Below are positions 1 to 8,572 of a DNA stretch of 21,277 nucleotides, piece after piece. Each line of letters begins with the position of its first letter. Positions within the stretch are counted from its first letter, which is position 1. Source of the DNA: Polychytrium aggregatum (lineage: Eukaryota; Chytridiomycota; Chytridiomycetes; Polychytriales); assembly GCF_025602895.1 (NCBI RefSeq), contig NW_026516573.1:1-21277 (forward strand). The letters are read 5' to 3'. Made by a program: the position numbers and the translations under genes. Below the pieces are notes generated by a model that was given only the letters and a program-made list of their open reading frames with translations, was not told where the DNA came from and made no database searches.

Positions 1-243
1 TATAGTGCCAGCACTTGTCACTCCACCACCCCGACCTCCCCTCGATCCTGCTGTTCCCTTGTGGGAACTGCTTGAAAATGTGTTCACCCGCTTGGTCTCA
101 GACCTTGTGGGCAGCTGAGGCAGCACTAGGCTGCAACAGGAGTAAATAGGCTTGCCTGTGTACTCAACGTGCCGGGGTACCAACCTGTTGGACCTGATGG
201 CTTGTCTTCTTGAATAAAGTTGACTATAGTAACAAAAAAAAAA
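1..243 (+). mobile_element. 3' end of a non-LTR (LINE-like) retrotransposon
   Basis: The left edge of the window carries the tail of a plus-strand element: the last codons of an open frame (stop at 116-118), a short 3' UTR, an AATAAA signal at 213-218 and a run of ten A at 234-243. This order of coding end, polyadenylation signal and A-tail is typical of non-LTR elements. The coding end resembles the C-terminus of the element at 8425-10035, so both probably belong to the same family. The 5' part lies outside the window. Confidence 0.6.
2..118 (+). CDS. C-terminal fragment of a non-LTR retrotransposon ORF2 (partial)
   Basis: Thirty-eight codons in frame up to a TGA at 116-118. The last 19 residues read LWELLENVFTRLVSDLVGS. 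The retroelement at 8572-10122 has LWGTISQIFVKLTKDLAGW eight residues before its own stop. The shared pattern is L-W, then a hydrophobic-F-x-K/R-L-x-x-D-L-x-G block. The identification therefore rests on the similarity between these two tails and on the A-tail downstream; no reverse-transcriptase motif lies inside this short piece. The start is outside the window. Confidence 0.5.
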   Translation: MVPALVTPPPRPPLDPAVPLWELLENVFTRLVSDLVGS

Positions 244-412
244 TAGCCCCTACCCTATCTGCTATACCATTTTCCCCCCATCTCCTTCATCTCTCAAAAA
301 CGGTATAGTCACCGATATACCCCGATACTACTTGAACGCCCACTGCTAGGTACCGCATGGTGCTCATGGCCGGTTGAATAATCTTGAATATACAGCTATC
401 GTAAACAAAAAA
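244..412 (+). mobile_element. possible second retroelement 3' tail
   Basis: A second A-run (eight A, after GTAAAC) ends near 414. The bases just before it (TTGAATAATCTTGAATATAC) resemble those before the first A-tail (TTGAATAAAGTTGACTATAG). This suggests a second, very short or rearranged insertion of a related 3' end. No coding sequence is visible, and coincidence is possible. Confidence 0.3.
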
Positions 413-414
413 AA

Positions 415-992
415 GGACATTCCTGACCAGGACTTTCAGCTCATACTTAGTCTATCACCAAGAACGATCGCCCTGGTCCTCGGCCAATGTAACCAGCGTT
501 GATGTAAGCGCCATGAAGTTTCTCGATATGAAAGGAGATACCCAGTTCTGACCACAGATGGTGAGGTTTTTCGGAGTTTGAGTGTACAATCGCATCAGCA
601 ATCTGGATTTCGAGAATCTCGAGAGCCAGAAATAGACAGTTAACCTCACACCTACCAGCGACTCACTCCCTGCTGACTGAGTCATTCAAAGTGTAGATAT
701 AACAACAGAGTCTCCTCCAAGGGCGATGCCTGTCCGCGCCATGTCCTACCACCCTCCCCAAAGTCTTCAAGCGCATGGAGTGCCATGCGTTTCAGAACCC
801 TCATGGCTCTTGGCTGATGGTGGACTAGTCCAACGAGCCAGGGACGCCGCCAGCAGCAACTTGCCACTTGTTGTGGACAGGCCGCTGCGGCTGAGTGCAA
901 CGAGACTAATGTACAAAAATGGGGGAGGGCGAAGAAGCCGGCCGCAACCAAACAGAGTCGGGAAAGCTCAGCCCAGTCTCGTGCCGGAGTGC
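415..992. other. stretch without a recognised gene
   Basis: Several open frames of 60-150 codons cross this stretch, but none has a recognisable domain or a convincing start. The part from about 700 to 992 lies just downstream of the cysteine-rich gene on the minus strand and may include its 3' UTR. I see no RNA gene or repeat here. Confidence 0.4.
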
Positions 993-1644
993 CTAATAGT
1001 GCCGGGGAAAGCAGAAGGTCTTGTGGTCGTCGACGGCCTTGACACACTGGTCGGCGGAGTGGTCGACGGCGTTCATGCAGGCGACGGCATGATCGGAGCC
1101 ACCATCCTGGCAGAACAGCTTCTTGAGCTCAGCACGGAGGTAGGTACACTCGGTATAGGTGGAGACGGCTGAGACAGGTCGGATGAAGATATCGGTGAGC
1201 AAGCTGGGTCAGAGAAGCAGCCGAATATGCAAGCCAGAAAGGGATGTGGCTCGGCCAACCTTCGGTGATACTTACGGATGTTGTTCCCACAGCTATCGTC
1301 AGAGGTCGAGCCCTCGACGGCAGCAGAGGACTTCCAGGAAGGCTTGGCGCACTTGTCCTTGGTGCAGACGAGATCGTCGGAGCAGTCGTGCTCGCTGCTG
1401 CAAGAAGCACCCTCGCAGTGGCCCTTCCAGGAGCAGTAGTCATCCTTCTTGGCACACTTGCCCTTGGAACAGATCAGCTCACCAGAGCAGTCGTTATAGT
1501 TGTTGCACGAGGCACCTCGCAGTGGCCAGGCCAGGCACAGCTGGAGCCGTGCGAATCAAGCTGGGAAAGATCAAAGAAGGGGGCAGCGCGAGCAACAGCG
1601 AGGAAGGCAGCGGCCGAGACGCAGATGAGCATGATGAACTTCAT
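993..1644 (-). CDS. secreted cysteine-rich protein with two six-cysteine modules (frameshifted)
   Basis: Exon 1 runs 1644-1276, the intron is 1275-1169 (GTAAGT to CTGTCTCAG), and exon 2 is 1168-993, ending in TAG. The start MKFIMLICVSAAAFLAVARA is a clear signal peptide (basic residue, hydrophobic core, small residues before the cut). Two modules follow with identical spacing, C-x5-C-x4-C-x5-C-x5-C-x4-C, each ending in G/D-K-C-A-K. The C-terminal part carries more cysteines in a different spacing. Within module 1 the frame breaks after residue 43 (about 1514-1518): module 2 has CACCCTCGCAG on the plus strand where module 1 has CACCTCGCAG, one base fewer. Allowing for that one base, both exons join in phase and give about 181 residues. 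Family and function are not recognised. Fungal proteins of this kind may be secreted effectors, cell-wall or adhesion proteins; that is inference. Confidence 0.7.
1169..1275 (-). other. intron of the cysteine-rich gene
   Basis: The donor is GTAAGT and the acceptor CTGTCTCAG follows a pyrimidine-rich stretch, with CTGAC as a possible branch site. Phase 1 on both sides matches only with this acceptor. The nearer acceptor, CCCAG at 1204-1205, would put exon 2 out of frame and lose its cysteine-rich end. Confidence 0.7.
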
Positions 1645-2494
1645 GGTGACGATGGAGATGTGCGCAAAACGAGGGAATCAGAAAGTGGTATGTGGGCGGC
1701 CAAATGGAGGCTGGAGCGGTGTTTGAGCGGGTTTGGCTGTGAGGTGTGGTGGTGAGGAATTGATGCCAGGTTTATATCAGACAGGCGATGCGGTGGCAGA
1801 GCGATCACCGCCCCTAATCTTGCATGGAAGTGCCCGGACCACAGGGATCTTTGGTCAGCGTCCTGCCACTGAGGTGCATGTCCAATCCAGAGGGATCTAT
1901 CTGGCATCGGTGTGATCATGGGCAAGCGAGCTGGTGGCGCTGCAAACGAGTTGGATGCAACGAGAGACGACGATTGAAACCGAGGACGGCCATCGACACA
2001 GGCGGGAGTTGACAGAACGAGTGATGCTACGACCATGATGAGTGATGCAACGATCATGACGAGACAGGATCAAGACATGGCACACATGGCGATGCGCCGA
2101 GCTGCGTTGATTTGGTGTCGTTGTCTCCTGGCATCGACAGCACCATATCTGGTCCCTGTCCCCACACCTCAGCAATCCCACCGCCCCATCCCACGCTGCA
2201 TGGATTCATGGTTATCGTGGGTGCTATGGCTCCATACACACATGTATCGCCGTCCCTGTCCTCGCCACCCTGCATCTCTCCGTCCACTGCCACCATCGCA
2301 AGCTCGCTCTGGGTTGTCACGTTCTCGATTCCGAACGGGGGCGGTGCTTGGTCGCCCACTTGGCACGCCCTTTCCGCTTGGCCCAATGTTCGGTGCCTCT
2401 CCCTCGTCTCCATCTGTCAACCTCCAGCCCATCCAGCTTTCCATCGATTCTTTCATCGATCCGTCCGCACATCCCATCCAGCAGCCAGCGTGCC
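1645..2494. other. divergent intergenic region between the cysteine-rich and SAM-TIR-NACHT genes
   Basis: About 850 bp separates two ATGs that point away from each other, so it should hold both promoters. Apart from the TATA candidate I see only small imperfect repeats around ATGCAACGA (1960-2060). Open frames here give proline-, serine- and histidine-rich translations without domains. Confidence 0.5.
1771..1776 (-). promoter_or_regulatory. candidate TATA box of the cysteine-rich gene
   Basis: The minus strand reads TATAAA here, about 127 bp upstream of the ATG at 1644. Distance and sequence fit a TATA element, but there is no transcript evidence. Confidence 0.35.
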
Positions 2495-5400
2495 ATGTCT
2501 GCAGCCACAGGTGAGACTCTGTTGATGATGCATCACCGATGGCAGGTGACGGCAATGTCTGCTGCTGACCCTTGTGCCAGACTTTGATGCCTTCCTGGAC
2601 AAGCACGATCTCACCAGGAACAAGACCCTCCTGGTCGACCACGAGATCAACAGCACCGACCTGGTGGGTTGCTTGACTCTGTCGCCGATGGCATGATGCA
2701 CTCGATGGTTGGCGATGTCCGTGCTGGCGATGGAATGTCGCCGACACTGCGGCCGTCGATGCCCCTGGCCATCCAGACATTGTTGCTGAACAACGGCTGC
2801 CTGTCCAGGTCCTCTCTCTGACCGAGCCAGAGATGAAGCAGATCGGGCTCAAGCTCGGCGCCATCAAGAAGATCCAGCGAGCCCAGCGCCAGAACACCGA
2901 GCCGCCTGTTGTCGTCCACAAGAGCGAGCCACCGCCATCCAAGACACCCGATGGCAGCGAGAGCGCTGTTCTCCCTGTGGTCCGATACAGACCGCCTCCG
3001 CTGGCGAGGGGATGGAAGTGCCAGCTGGGCAACAGGGACCACGAGGTGTTCATCAGGTGCGGCGATGTCTGTGGTGCAGTATGGGGTGTCTGCACTCCAG
3101 CCGGTCGATCATCAATCCATGTCCATGTCTGCACTGGCAACACCGACATCCAGAGTGCCCACTGACCATCGCCTCTTTGCCCAGCTATCGAGTCTTCAGC
3201 GACGAGATGCCCGCAATCAAGCTCTACGCCGCCCTCAAGTCGTCCAGCCAATACGACAAGAACCTGTGTCCGTACCTCGACCAGCTGTGTCTCGTCGATG
3301 CCATGAACTGGGAGACGGGCTTCATCAACGGCCTGGTCAACTCGCAGGTCATTGTGCTGGTTCTGTCGGAGCGGGGACTGAGCCGCACCCGCGAGGCACA
3401 CCTCAAGCCAGACAACCAGTTCCTGGAGGTGAGCAAGCGAGCGGTTGGCCGAGCCATCCATGTCGATGCACTTGCACTCAATAGTCCCCACACTCACACT
3501 ACACTCACACTCACACTCACACTCACACTCACACTCACACTCACACTCACACTCACACTCACACTCACACTCACACTCACACTCACACTCACACTCACAC
3601 CACACTCAGGTCCAGCATGCCCTGCGTCGGATGCGAGAGTCGGCCACCACCGGCCGCCCGGTGACCGTCCAGCCCGTCTACATGTGGTCGACCCGCATCA
3701 TCAACAACCAGACCTATGCTTCCAAGTACTTCCCCAACCCCGACGACTTTCCCGACGAGCCGCCCTGCCACGATCTGAGTCCCCTCGTCGACGGCAAGCC
3801 CGTATCGATCCGCCAGACCATCCGAGATGTCCTGGCTCTCCAGCAGTTCAATGCAGCCGATGGGACGGCGGTGATGAGGTGGGTGGCTGCTGTGTCATCC
3901 GTTGATGGCGAGCCATTTCTGCTGCATTGCTGTCATGCGTGATCGCAGCATCCTGCACACCATACACACCATCAATGCCATGTGCACCATCAATGCCATG
4001 CGCACCATGCTGCATCAGACTCCTCTCACAACACCACACGACACCATGTACATCGCATCACCTTGCTGCACATCCATCTGACCACATCCAACTGACCCCA
4101 TTCCCTTTCGCACTCGTCCATCCCCCGCCACCACACAGGCTCTCTCCGTACATCCGAGTGCTTGTGGCCAAGACCGAGAGGGCCATCGCCGAGGGCATCC
4201 TCTACCACCAGAGCCGACCCATCGTCCTCGCTGCCGACGAAGACTCGCAGCTCCGCGTCCTGCTCGATCCCATCGACTTTGACCCGACAGGAAGGCGCTC
4301 GAGGATCTGTATGTCGAGGGCACCCGCCAGTGGCTGTTTGACCATGTCACTGCCTGGGCCGACGACGACGACAACGCCGACCGGGTCCTGTGGGTCAATG
4401 CCGTCGCCGGTGTCGGCAAGTCCGTCGCTGCCGCCCAGATCGCCAACATCCTGCTTGGCCGAGACCAGCTGGCGACATCGCTGTTCCTCAAGTACAACGA
4501 CACCCGCAAGAACAACCCCCGCATCCTGCTGACCACGATCGCATATGGACTGTGTCGCTGGTACGCACCGATCGGCCGTCGGCTCCTCGACGCTGGCCAC
4601 ACCAAGGGCGACCTCGACAAGATGAGCATCCCGGACCTGTTCAAGGCCTTGATTGAGGATCCACTCGAGGCACTTGGCCAGTACCGGCCCAAGGGAGCCG
4701 TCGTGGTGATGGTCGATGGCCTGGACGAGTGCCATCCGCGCGACGAGATCCTGTCGCTCCTGGCCTGGCGACTCACACAGCTGAAGGACGAGTCCCGGAT
4801 CAAGCTGCTGCTGACGTCCCGCCCCGAGGCCGACATCAAGGCTGCCTTCCGAGGAGTGCCGACCACGACGATCGAGCCATCGAGCGAAGACAACATCCGC
4901 GACCTCCGGGTGTTCATCGACCATCGTCTCAGGGACCACCCCAGCCTCAGCGAGTCGGACCGCACCCAGGCGATCTCGGTGCTGCTGGACCAGTCCAAGA
5001 CATTCGTGTGGATCAACCTGATCCTCAACACCGTCGAGCACGAGCTGGAGACTCCCGAGCCAGGATCGGCGCCGTGCGAGGAGAGCGACGCAGCACACGA
5101 GCCACGGACACTGACCCTCGAGATGATCCGAGAAATCAACGACTCGTCGGTGGATCTCAAGGGACTGTACCACAAGACATTTGCCAAGATCCACTCGCAG
5201 TCGAGCCATCCGGCCGAGTTGGTCACGGTGGTGTCGGCGATCGCCACGGCCCAGTCGATCCTGACCCCACAGATCATCGCCGATGTGTTTGGACTCGAGA
5301 TCGGGGTCGTTCGCGAGTGTCTCAAGAGCCTCAGTCTGGTCCTCGATCCTGGCGCCAATGGACTGGATCCCCGAGGCAGCCAGTCCACCAACACCGAAGT

Positions 5401-7814
5401 CAAGTTCAACCACAAGTCGGTGGCGGACTATCTCCTCGGCGATGCATCGGCTGGCCATCCGTGGCATGTGTCGGACTCGTTCCACACGGTGTTTGCCAAG
5501 GGATGTCTCGGTGTGATCCTCTCGCACGATCCAGTGATCAACATCTGCGAGATCTTCGACTTTCACGACAAGATCCCAGACCTCGAGGACAGGGTCGCAG
5601 CCAAGATCACACCGTCGCTGCGATACAGCGTCGCCCACTGGATCACACACTTTGTGTGGTGTGTGGAAGGAGAGGCCGAGTCGAGTCCGATTTGGCAGTC
5701 GGCCGAGATGGTCGATGTGGCAGCGGTGCTCACTCGGTTCGTCAAGACACATGTGTTCTTCTGGCTCGAGTGTGGGTCGCTCACACATGTGGTCAAGCCG
5801 ATCATCGAGCAACTGGCTGTGCTGCGAGGAGTGATCGACAAGGCACCCAGCACCATCATCGACGACACCACGAAGGAACTGGTCAAGGACACGTATCGAT
5901 TCATCCGCGAGTTTGCCGACCCGATCATTGCGAGTGCGCCACAGGTGTACAACTCGGGATATGCATTCACACCGAAGGAGACGGCGATCTACAAGACATA
6001 TGCCGACCAACTCGAGGACAAGATCCCGTTCCTGGTCACGACGGGTCCAGCACCCACCTGGGATCCGTGTGAGATGACCATCACTGGACATGGATATGAA
6101 CTGAAATCGGTGGCGATCTCTCCCGATGGCAAGTGGATTGTCACTGGAGCCAGTGACAACACTATCAAGGTGTGGGATGCCACCACTGGCCAAGTGAAGC
6201 AAATGTTCAAAGGACACACCAAAGGTGTAACCTCCGTGGCCATTTCATCTGATGGCAAGTGGATTGTCTCTGGTTCTGATGACACGACCATCAAGATGTG
6301 GAATGCCACCACGGGCCAAGTGAAACACACCTTCGAGGGACACATGCACTATGCGAACTCCGTGGCGATCTCGTCCGATGGCCAGTGGATTATCTCTGGC
6401 TCTGGTGACAAAACCATCAAGGTTTGGGACGCCACCACGGGCCAGGTGAAGCACACCCTCGAGGGACACACATGGGTTGTGAACTCTGTGGCAATCTCAC
6501 CCGATGGCAGGTGGGTCGTCTCTGGTTCTGGTGACAGCACCATCAAGATGTGGGATGCCACCACTGGCCAGTTGAAGCACACTCTCGAGGGACACACGGA
6601 CGGCGTCAATTCTGTCGTGATCTCACCTGATGGCAAGTGGATTGTCTCTGGCTCGGTGGACAAGACCATCAAGGTATGGGATGCCACCACGGGCCAAGTG
6701 AAGCACACCCTCGAGGGACACACAGGCTATGTGCGCTCAGTGGCAATCTCACCCGATGGCAGGTGGATCGTCTCTGGTTCTGGTGACAGCACCATCAAGA
6801 TGTGGGATGCCACCACGGGCCAAGTGAAACACACCCTCGAGGGACACACAGGCAGTGTGTTCTCCGTGGCGATCTCACCTGATGGCAGGTGGATCGTCTC
6901 TGGTTCTGGTGACAGCACCATCAAGATGTGGGATGCCACCACTGGCCAGTTGAAGCACACTCTCGAGGGACATACAGCCAGTGTGTTCTCCGTGGCGATC
7001 TCACCTGATGGCAAGTGGATTGTCTCTGGCTCGGTGGACAAGACCATCAAGGTATGGGATGCCACCACGGGCCAAGTGAAACACACCCTCGAGGGACACA
7101 CAGGCTATGTGCGCTCAGTGGTAATCTCACCGGATGGCAGGTGGGTCGTCTCTGGTTCTGGTGACAGCACCATCAAGATGTGGGATGCCGCCACGGGCCA
7201 GGTGAAGCACACCCTCGAAGGACACAAAAGCTGGGTGACTTCCGTGGCGATCTCACCCGATGGCAAGTGGATTGCCTCTGGCTCTCGTGATAAGACCATC
7301 AAGGTGTGGGATTTCACCACTGGTCAGTTGAAACACACCCTCAACGGACACGAAAGCGATGTGACCTCCGTGGCGATCTCGCCTGATGGCAACTCGATCA
7401 AGTCTCGCGATTCCGGCGGCAATCTAATCCTCTGGGTCCGTCGTGGTGACAAGTGGATTCACTCCGGTGAAGATCCCTCCAACTTCCTCGCAACATCCAA
7501 GTCACATTCTTCATCCCAGTGGATCGGAGTCGATCATGCTCCCCAATGGATCCGCCACGGCAGCTTCACCACCAAGGCCCTACATTCCCTCTTTGGAGAT
7601 TGGGGCAAAAGTATCATCACCCATTCAGGAGGACTTGCTATGGTCAAGTCCCGCCCGTTAATCATCCTGGTAAGTCCTCTCGCCCAGACCCTGAACCACT
7701 GACCATCAACTGACCCCTTCCCCTCCACAGCCAATCTACCTCGACACCCCCGAGATCCAAGCCGAAGTTTCGCGATTCCGCAAGGCACTCACTGAGCAGA
7801 CAGCATCAGTGTAG
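2495..7814 (+). CDS. SAM-TIR-NACHT-WD40 NLR/STAND-type receptor (one frameshift)
   Basis: Seven exons are supported by phase: 2495-2510, 2581-2663, 2809-3056, 3185-3428, 3610-3878, 4139-7669 and 7731-7814. All introns are GT-AG. The product is about 1491 residues. Residues 6-60 resemble a SAM domain (ending SLTEPEMKQIGLKLGAIKKI). Residues 110-290 form a TIR domain: HEVFISYRVFSD strand A spliced across exons 3-4, then NWETGF with glutamate 159 at the NADase catalytic position. The NACHT domain has Walker A AVAGVGKS (lysine about 381) and Walker B VVVMVDGLDE (aspartate about 480). Residues about 520-935 look mainly helical. Eleven WD40 units follow (936-1390), then a 100-residue tail. The family predicts a signal-activated ATP/GTP switch that oligomerises and drives the N-terminal effector. 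The frame breaks at about 4290 (one base missing). TIR and NACHT residues are intact, so the gene may be functional if that base is a sequencing error. Confidence 0.85.
3429..3609 (+). other. intron 4 of the SAM-TIR-NACHT-WD40 gene
   Basis: The donor GTGAGC follows TTCCTGGAG, and the acceptor CTCAG precedes GTCCAGCAT. Both flanking exons are in phase 0 and continue the TIR domain. More than half of this 181-bp intron is a hexamer microsatellite, which also supplies the pyrimidine-rich approach to the acceptor. Confidence 0.8.
3490..3606 (+). repeat. (ACTCAC)n microsatellite inside intron 4
   Basis: About 16-18 copies of the hexamer ACTCAC run with one early interruption to the intron acceptor. 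A six-base unit keeps every frame open, which creates long artificial translations (His-Ser and Thr-Leu on plus, Cys-Glu on minus). The minus strand reads GTGAGT over and over, the exact 5' splice-donor consensus. Confidence 0.95.
3879..4138 (+). other. intron 5 of the SAM-TIR-NACHT-WD40 gene
   Basis: The donor is GTGGGT after GTGATGAG and the acceptor ACACAG precedes GCTCTC. Together they rebuild an AGG codon. CTGAC near 4092 could be the branch site. It contains short direct repeats of CACCATCAATGCCATG around 3968-4005. Confidence 0.75.
6083..7450 (+). repeat. eleven tandem 126-bp WD40 units
   Basis: The GH of each unit falls at 6086, 6212, 6338, 6464, 6590, 6716, 6842, 6968, 7094, 7220 and 7346, an exact 126-bp (42-residue) period. 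The common unit reads GHxxxVxSVAISPDGKWIVS, then GSxDxTIKVWDATTGQ, then VKHTLE. The eleventh unit is degenerate. Units 4-5-6 and 7-8-9 form a duplicated three-unit block (378-bp offset); between units 5 and 8 about 130 bp differ at a single base. Differences gather in the four to six residues after each GH and in the residue before the D of SGSxD, positions that lie on the propeller surface. Confidence 0.95.
7670..7730 (+). other. last intron of the SAM-TIR-NACHT-WD40 gene
   Basis: A 61-bp intron with donor GTAAGT, a CTGAC branch candidate and acceptor CTCCACAG. Splicing adds a 27-residue C-terminal exon (PIYLDTPEIQ to the TAG at 7812-7814). Without it the protein would end at 7702 in intron sequence. 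Confidence 0.75.
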
Positions 7815-8424
7815 CGTGTATTACAATCGATTCAATCGATGGTATGAATACAAGGTCCGTATGCCGTGGGAATTTGGGCATAGGTCCGCCTCTGCCGCCG
7901 CCAAATTTGCGTTCAAACCCGACCACGATGGTCGTTGAAGCGAAGACCAATGAACCAGTCTCGCGTGTGGCCGGAGCCACGGTGGTTCCAGACAGAGCTG
8001 GAGGTCTCAACTGGCAAACCAGTTGGTGATGGGCGGCGGCAGAGGGCTTTATCAAATCAACAATCTCAAGTTCCAGGAGTGGTTCCCATTTGAGACGGGA
8101 GAAGATCGGGCTTGGTGGTCTTGGTGTCATGAGCGAGGCTCGGATGGATGGATAGAGACAGGAATGGTCTCGGATGTGCCATGGATGGGCAGGAATGTCT
8201 TGAGGTGTCGATAAAGATGCGCGACGCGTGATAATCTCGGAATGCGATGGATAGGATAGTTTGTGCCGGGAGATAGGCGGCAATGATAAAGTAGGTAATG
8301 TATGTAATGATAGTATAGGCCGTAGAAGAGGCAATATGAAGTAGGCAGTGGGCAATGGGCCAGAGCAGGACGTAGGCCAGGAGTAGCATGATTGCGTTTG
8401 TCATTTTGGTTTCTGCGAATGGAA
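7815..8424. other. intergenic stretch between the receptor gene and the retroelement tail
   Basis: A 188-codon frame on the minus strand overlaps this region and the end of the receptor gene, but it has no domain and mixed codon use, so I do not call it. An ATCGATT palindromic pair lies at about 7828-7842. Nothing else is recognised. Confidence 0.4.
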
Positions 8425-8500
8425 TTTTTTTTTGTTTCAATAGCGCACTTTTATTTGTGCGCCTGCCCTCAGCATCACTAATACTCGGCAAAGTGTCGTT

Positions 8501-8572
8501 CTGGAAGGTGGCTATACGCCTCCTCCCCTGGGCTATCTGGAAGGTGCCTACAGGCCTCCTCCCCTGTGCTAT
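8501..8572 (-). repeat. 36-bp tandem duplication in the retroelement 3' UTR
   Basis: Two adjacent 36-bp units (8501-8536 and 8537-8572) begin CTGGAAGGTG on the plus strand and end GCTAT, with five differences between them. The first unit on the minus strand touches the ORF stop codon. Short tandem units at the 3' end are known in several non-LTR families. Confidence 0.85.

Noticed and set aside
1204..1205. Acceptor CCCAG nearer to the donor in the cysteine-rich gene
   Set aside because: It would put exon 2 out of frame. The acceptor at 1169-1170 keeps the frame and the C-terminal cysteines.
2169..3605. 478-codon minus-strand frame starting with a long Cys-Glu repeat
   Set aside because: The repeat is the antisense reading of the intronic ACTCAC microsatellite, and the rest is antisense to SAM-TIR exons. 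There is no domain, and the codon use follows from the plus-strand gene.
3490..3606. ACTCAC array considered as an interstitial telomere repeat
   Set aside because: It is not a known fungal telomere unit, and it sits wholly inside a well-supported intron.
4148..4290. Intron that would remove the frame break in the receptor gene
   Set aside because: It keeps phase, but it would delete a strongly coding linker (AIAEGILYHQSRPIVLAADE and on) and uses weak sites (GTACAT; no pyrimidine tract). It is kept only as an alternative.
4015..6217. Long minus-strand frames of 466 and 671 codons opposite the NACHT region
   Set aside because: They are shadows of a GC3-rich coding exon. The plus strand has clear NACHT and WD40 motifs in one continuous frame.
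6245..7320. Series of repetitive minus-strand frames (MCPSRVCFTWPVV type)
   Set aside because: They are antisense translations of the WD40 units and repeat with the same 126-bp period.
7789..8355. 188-codon minus-strand frame between the receptor gene and the retroelement
   Set aside because: No domain, proline- and serine-rich translation, overlap with the last receptor exon and no promoter signal. It is left uncalled.
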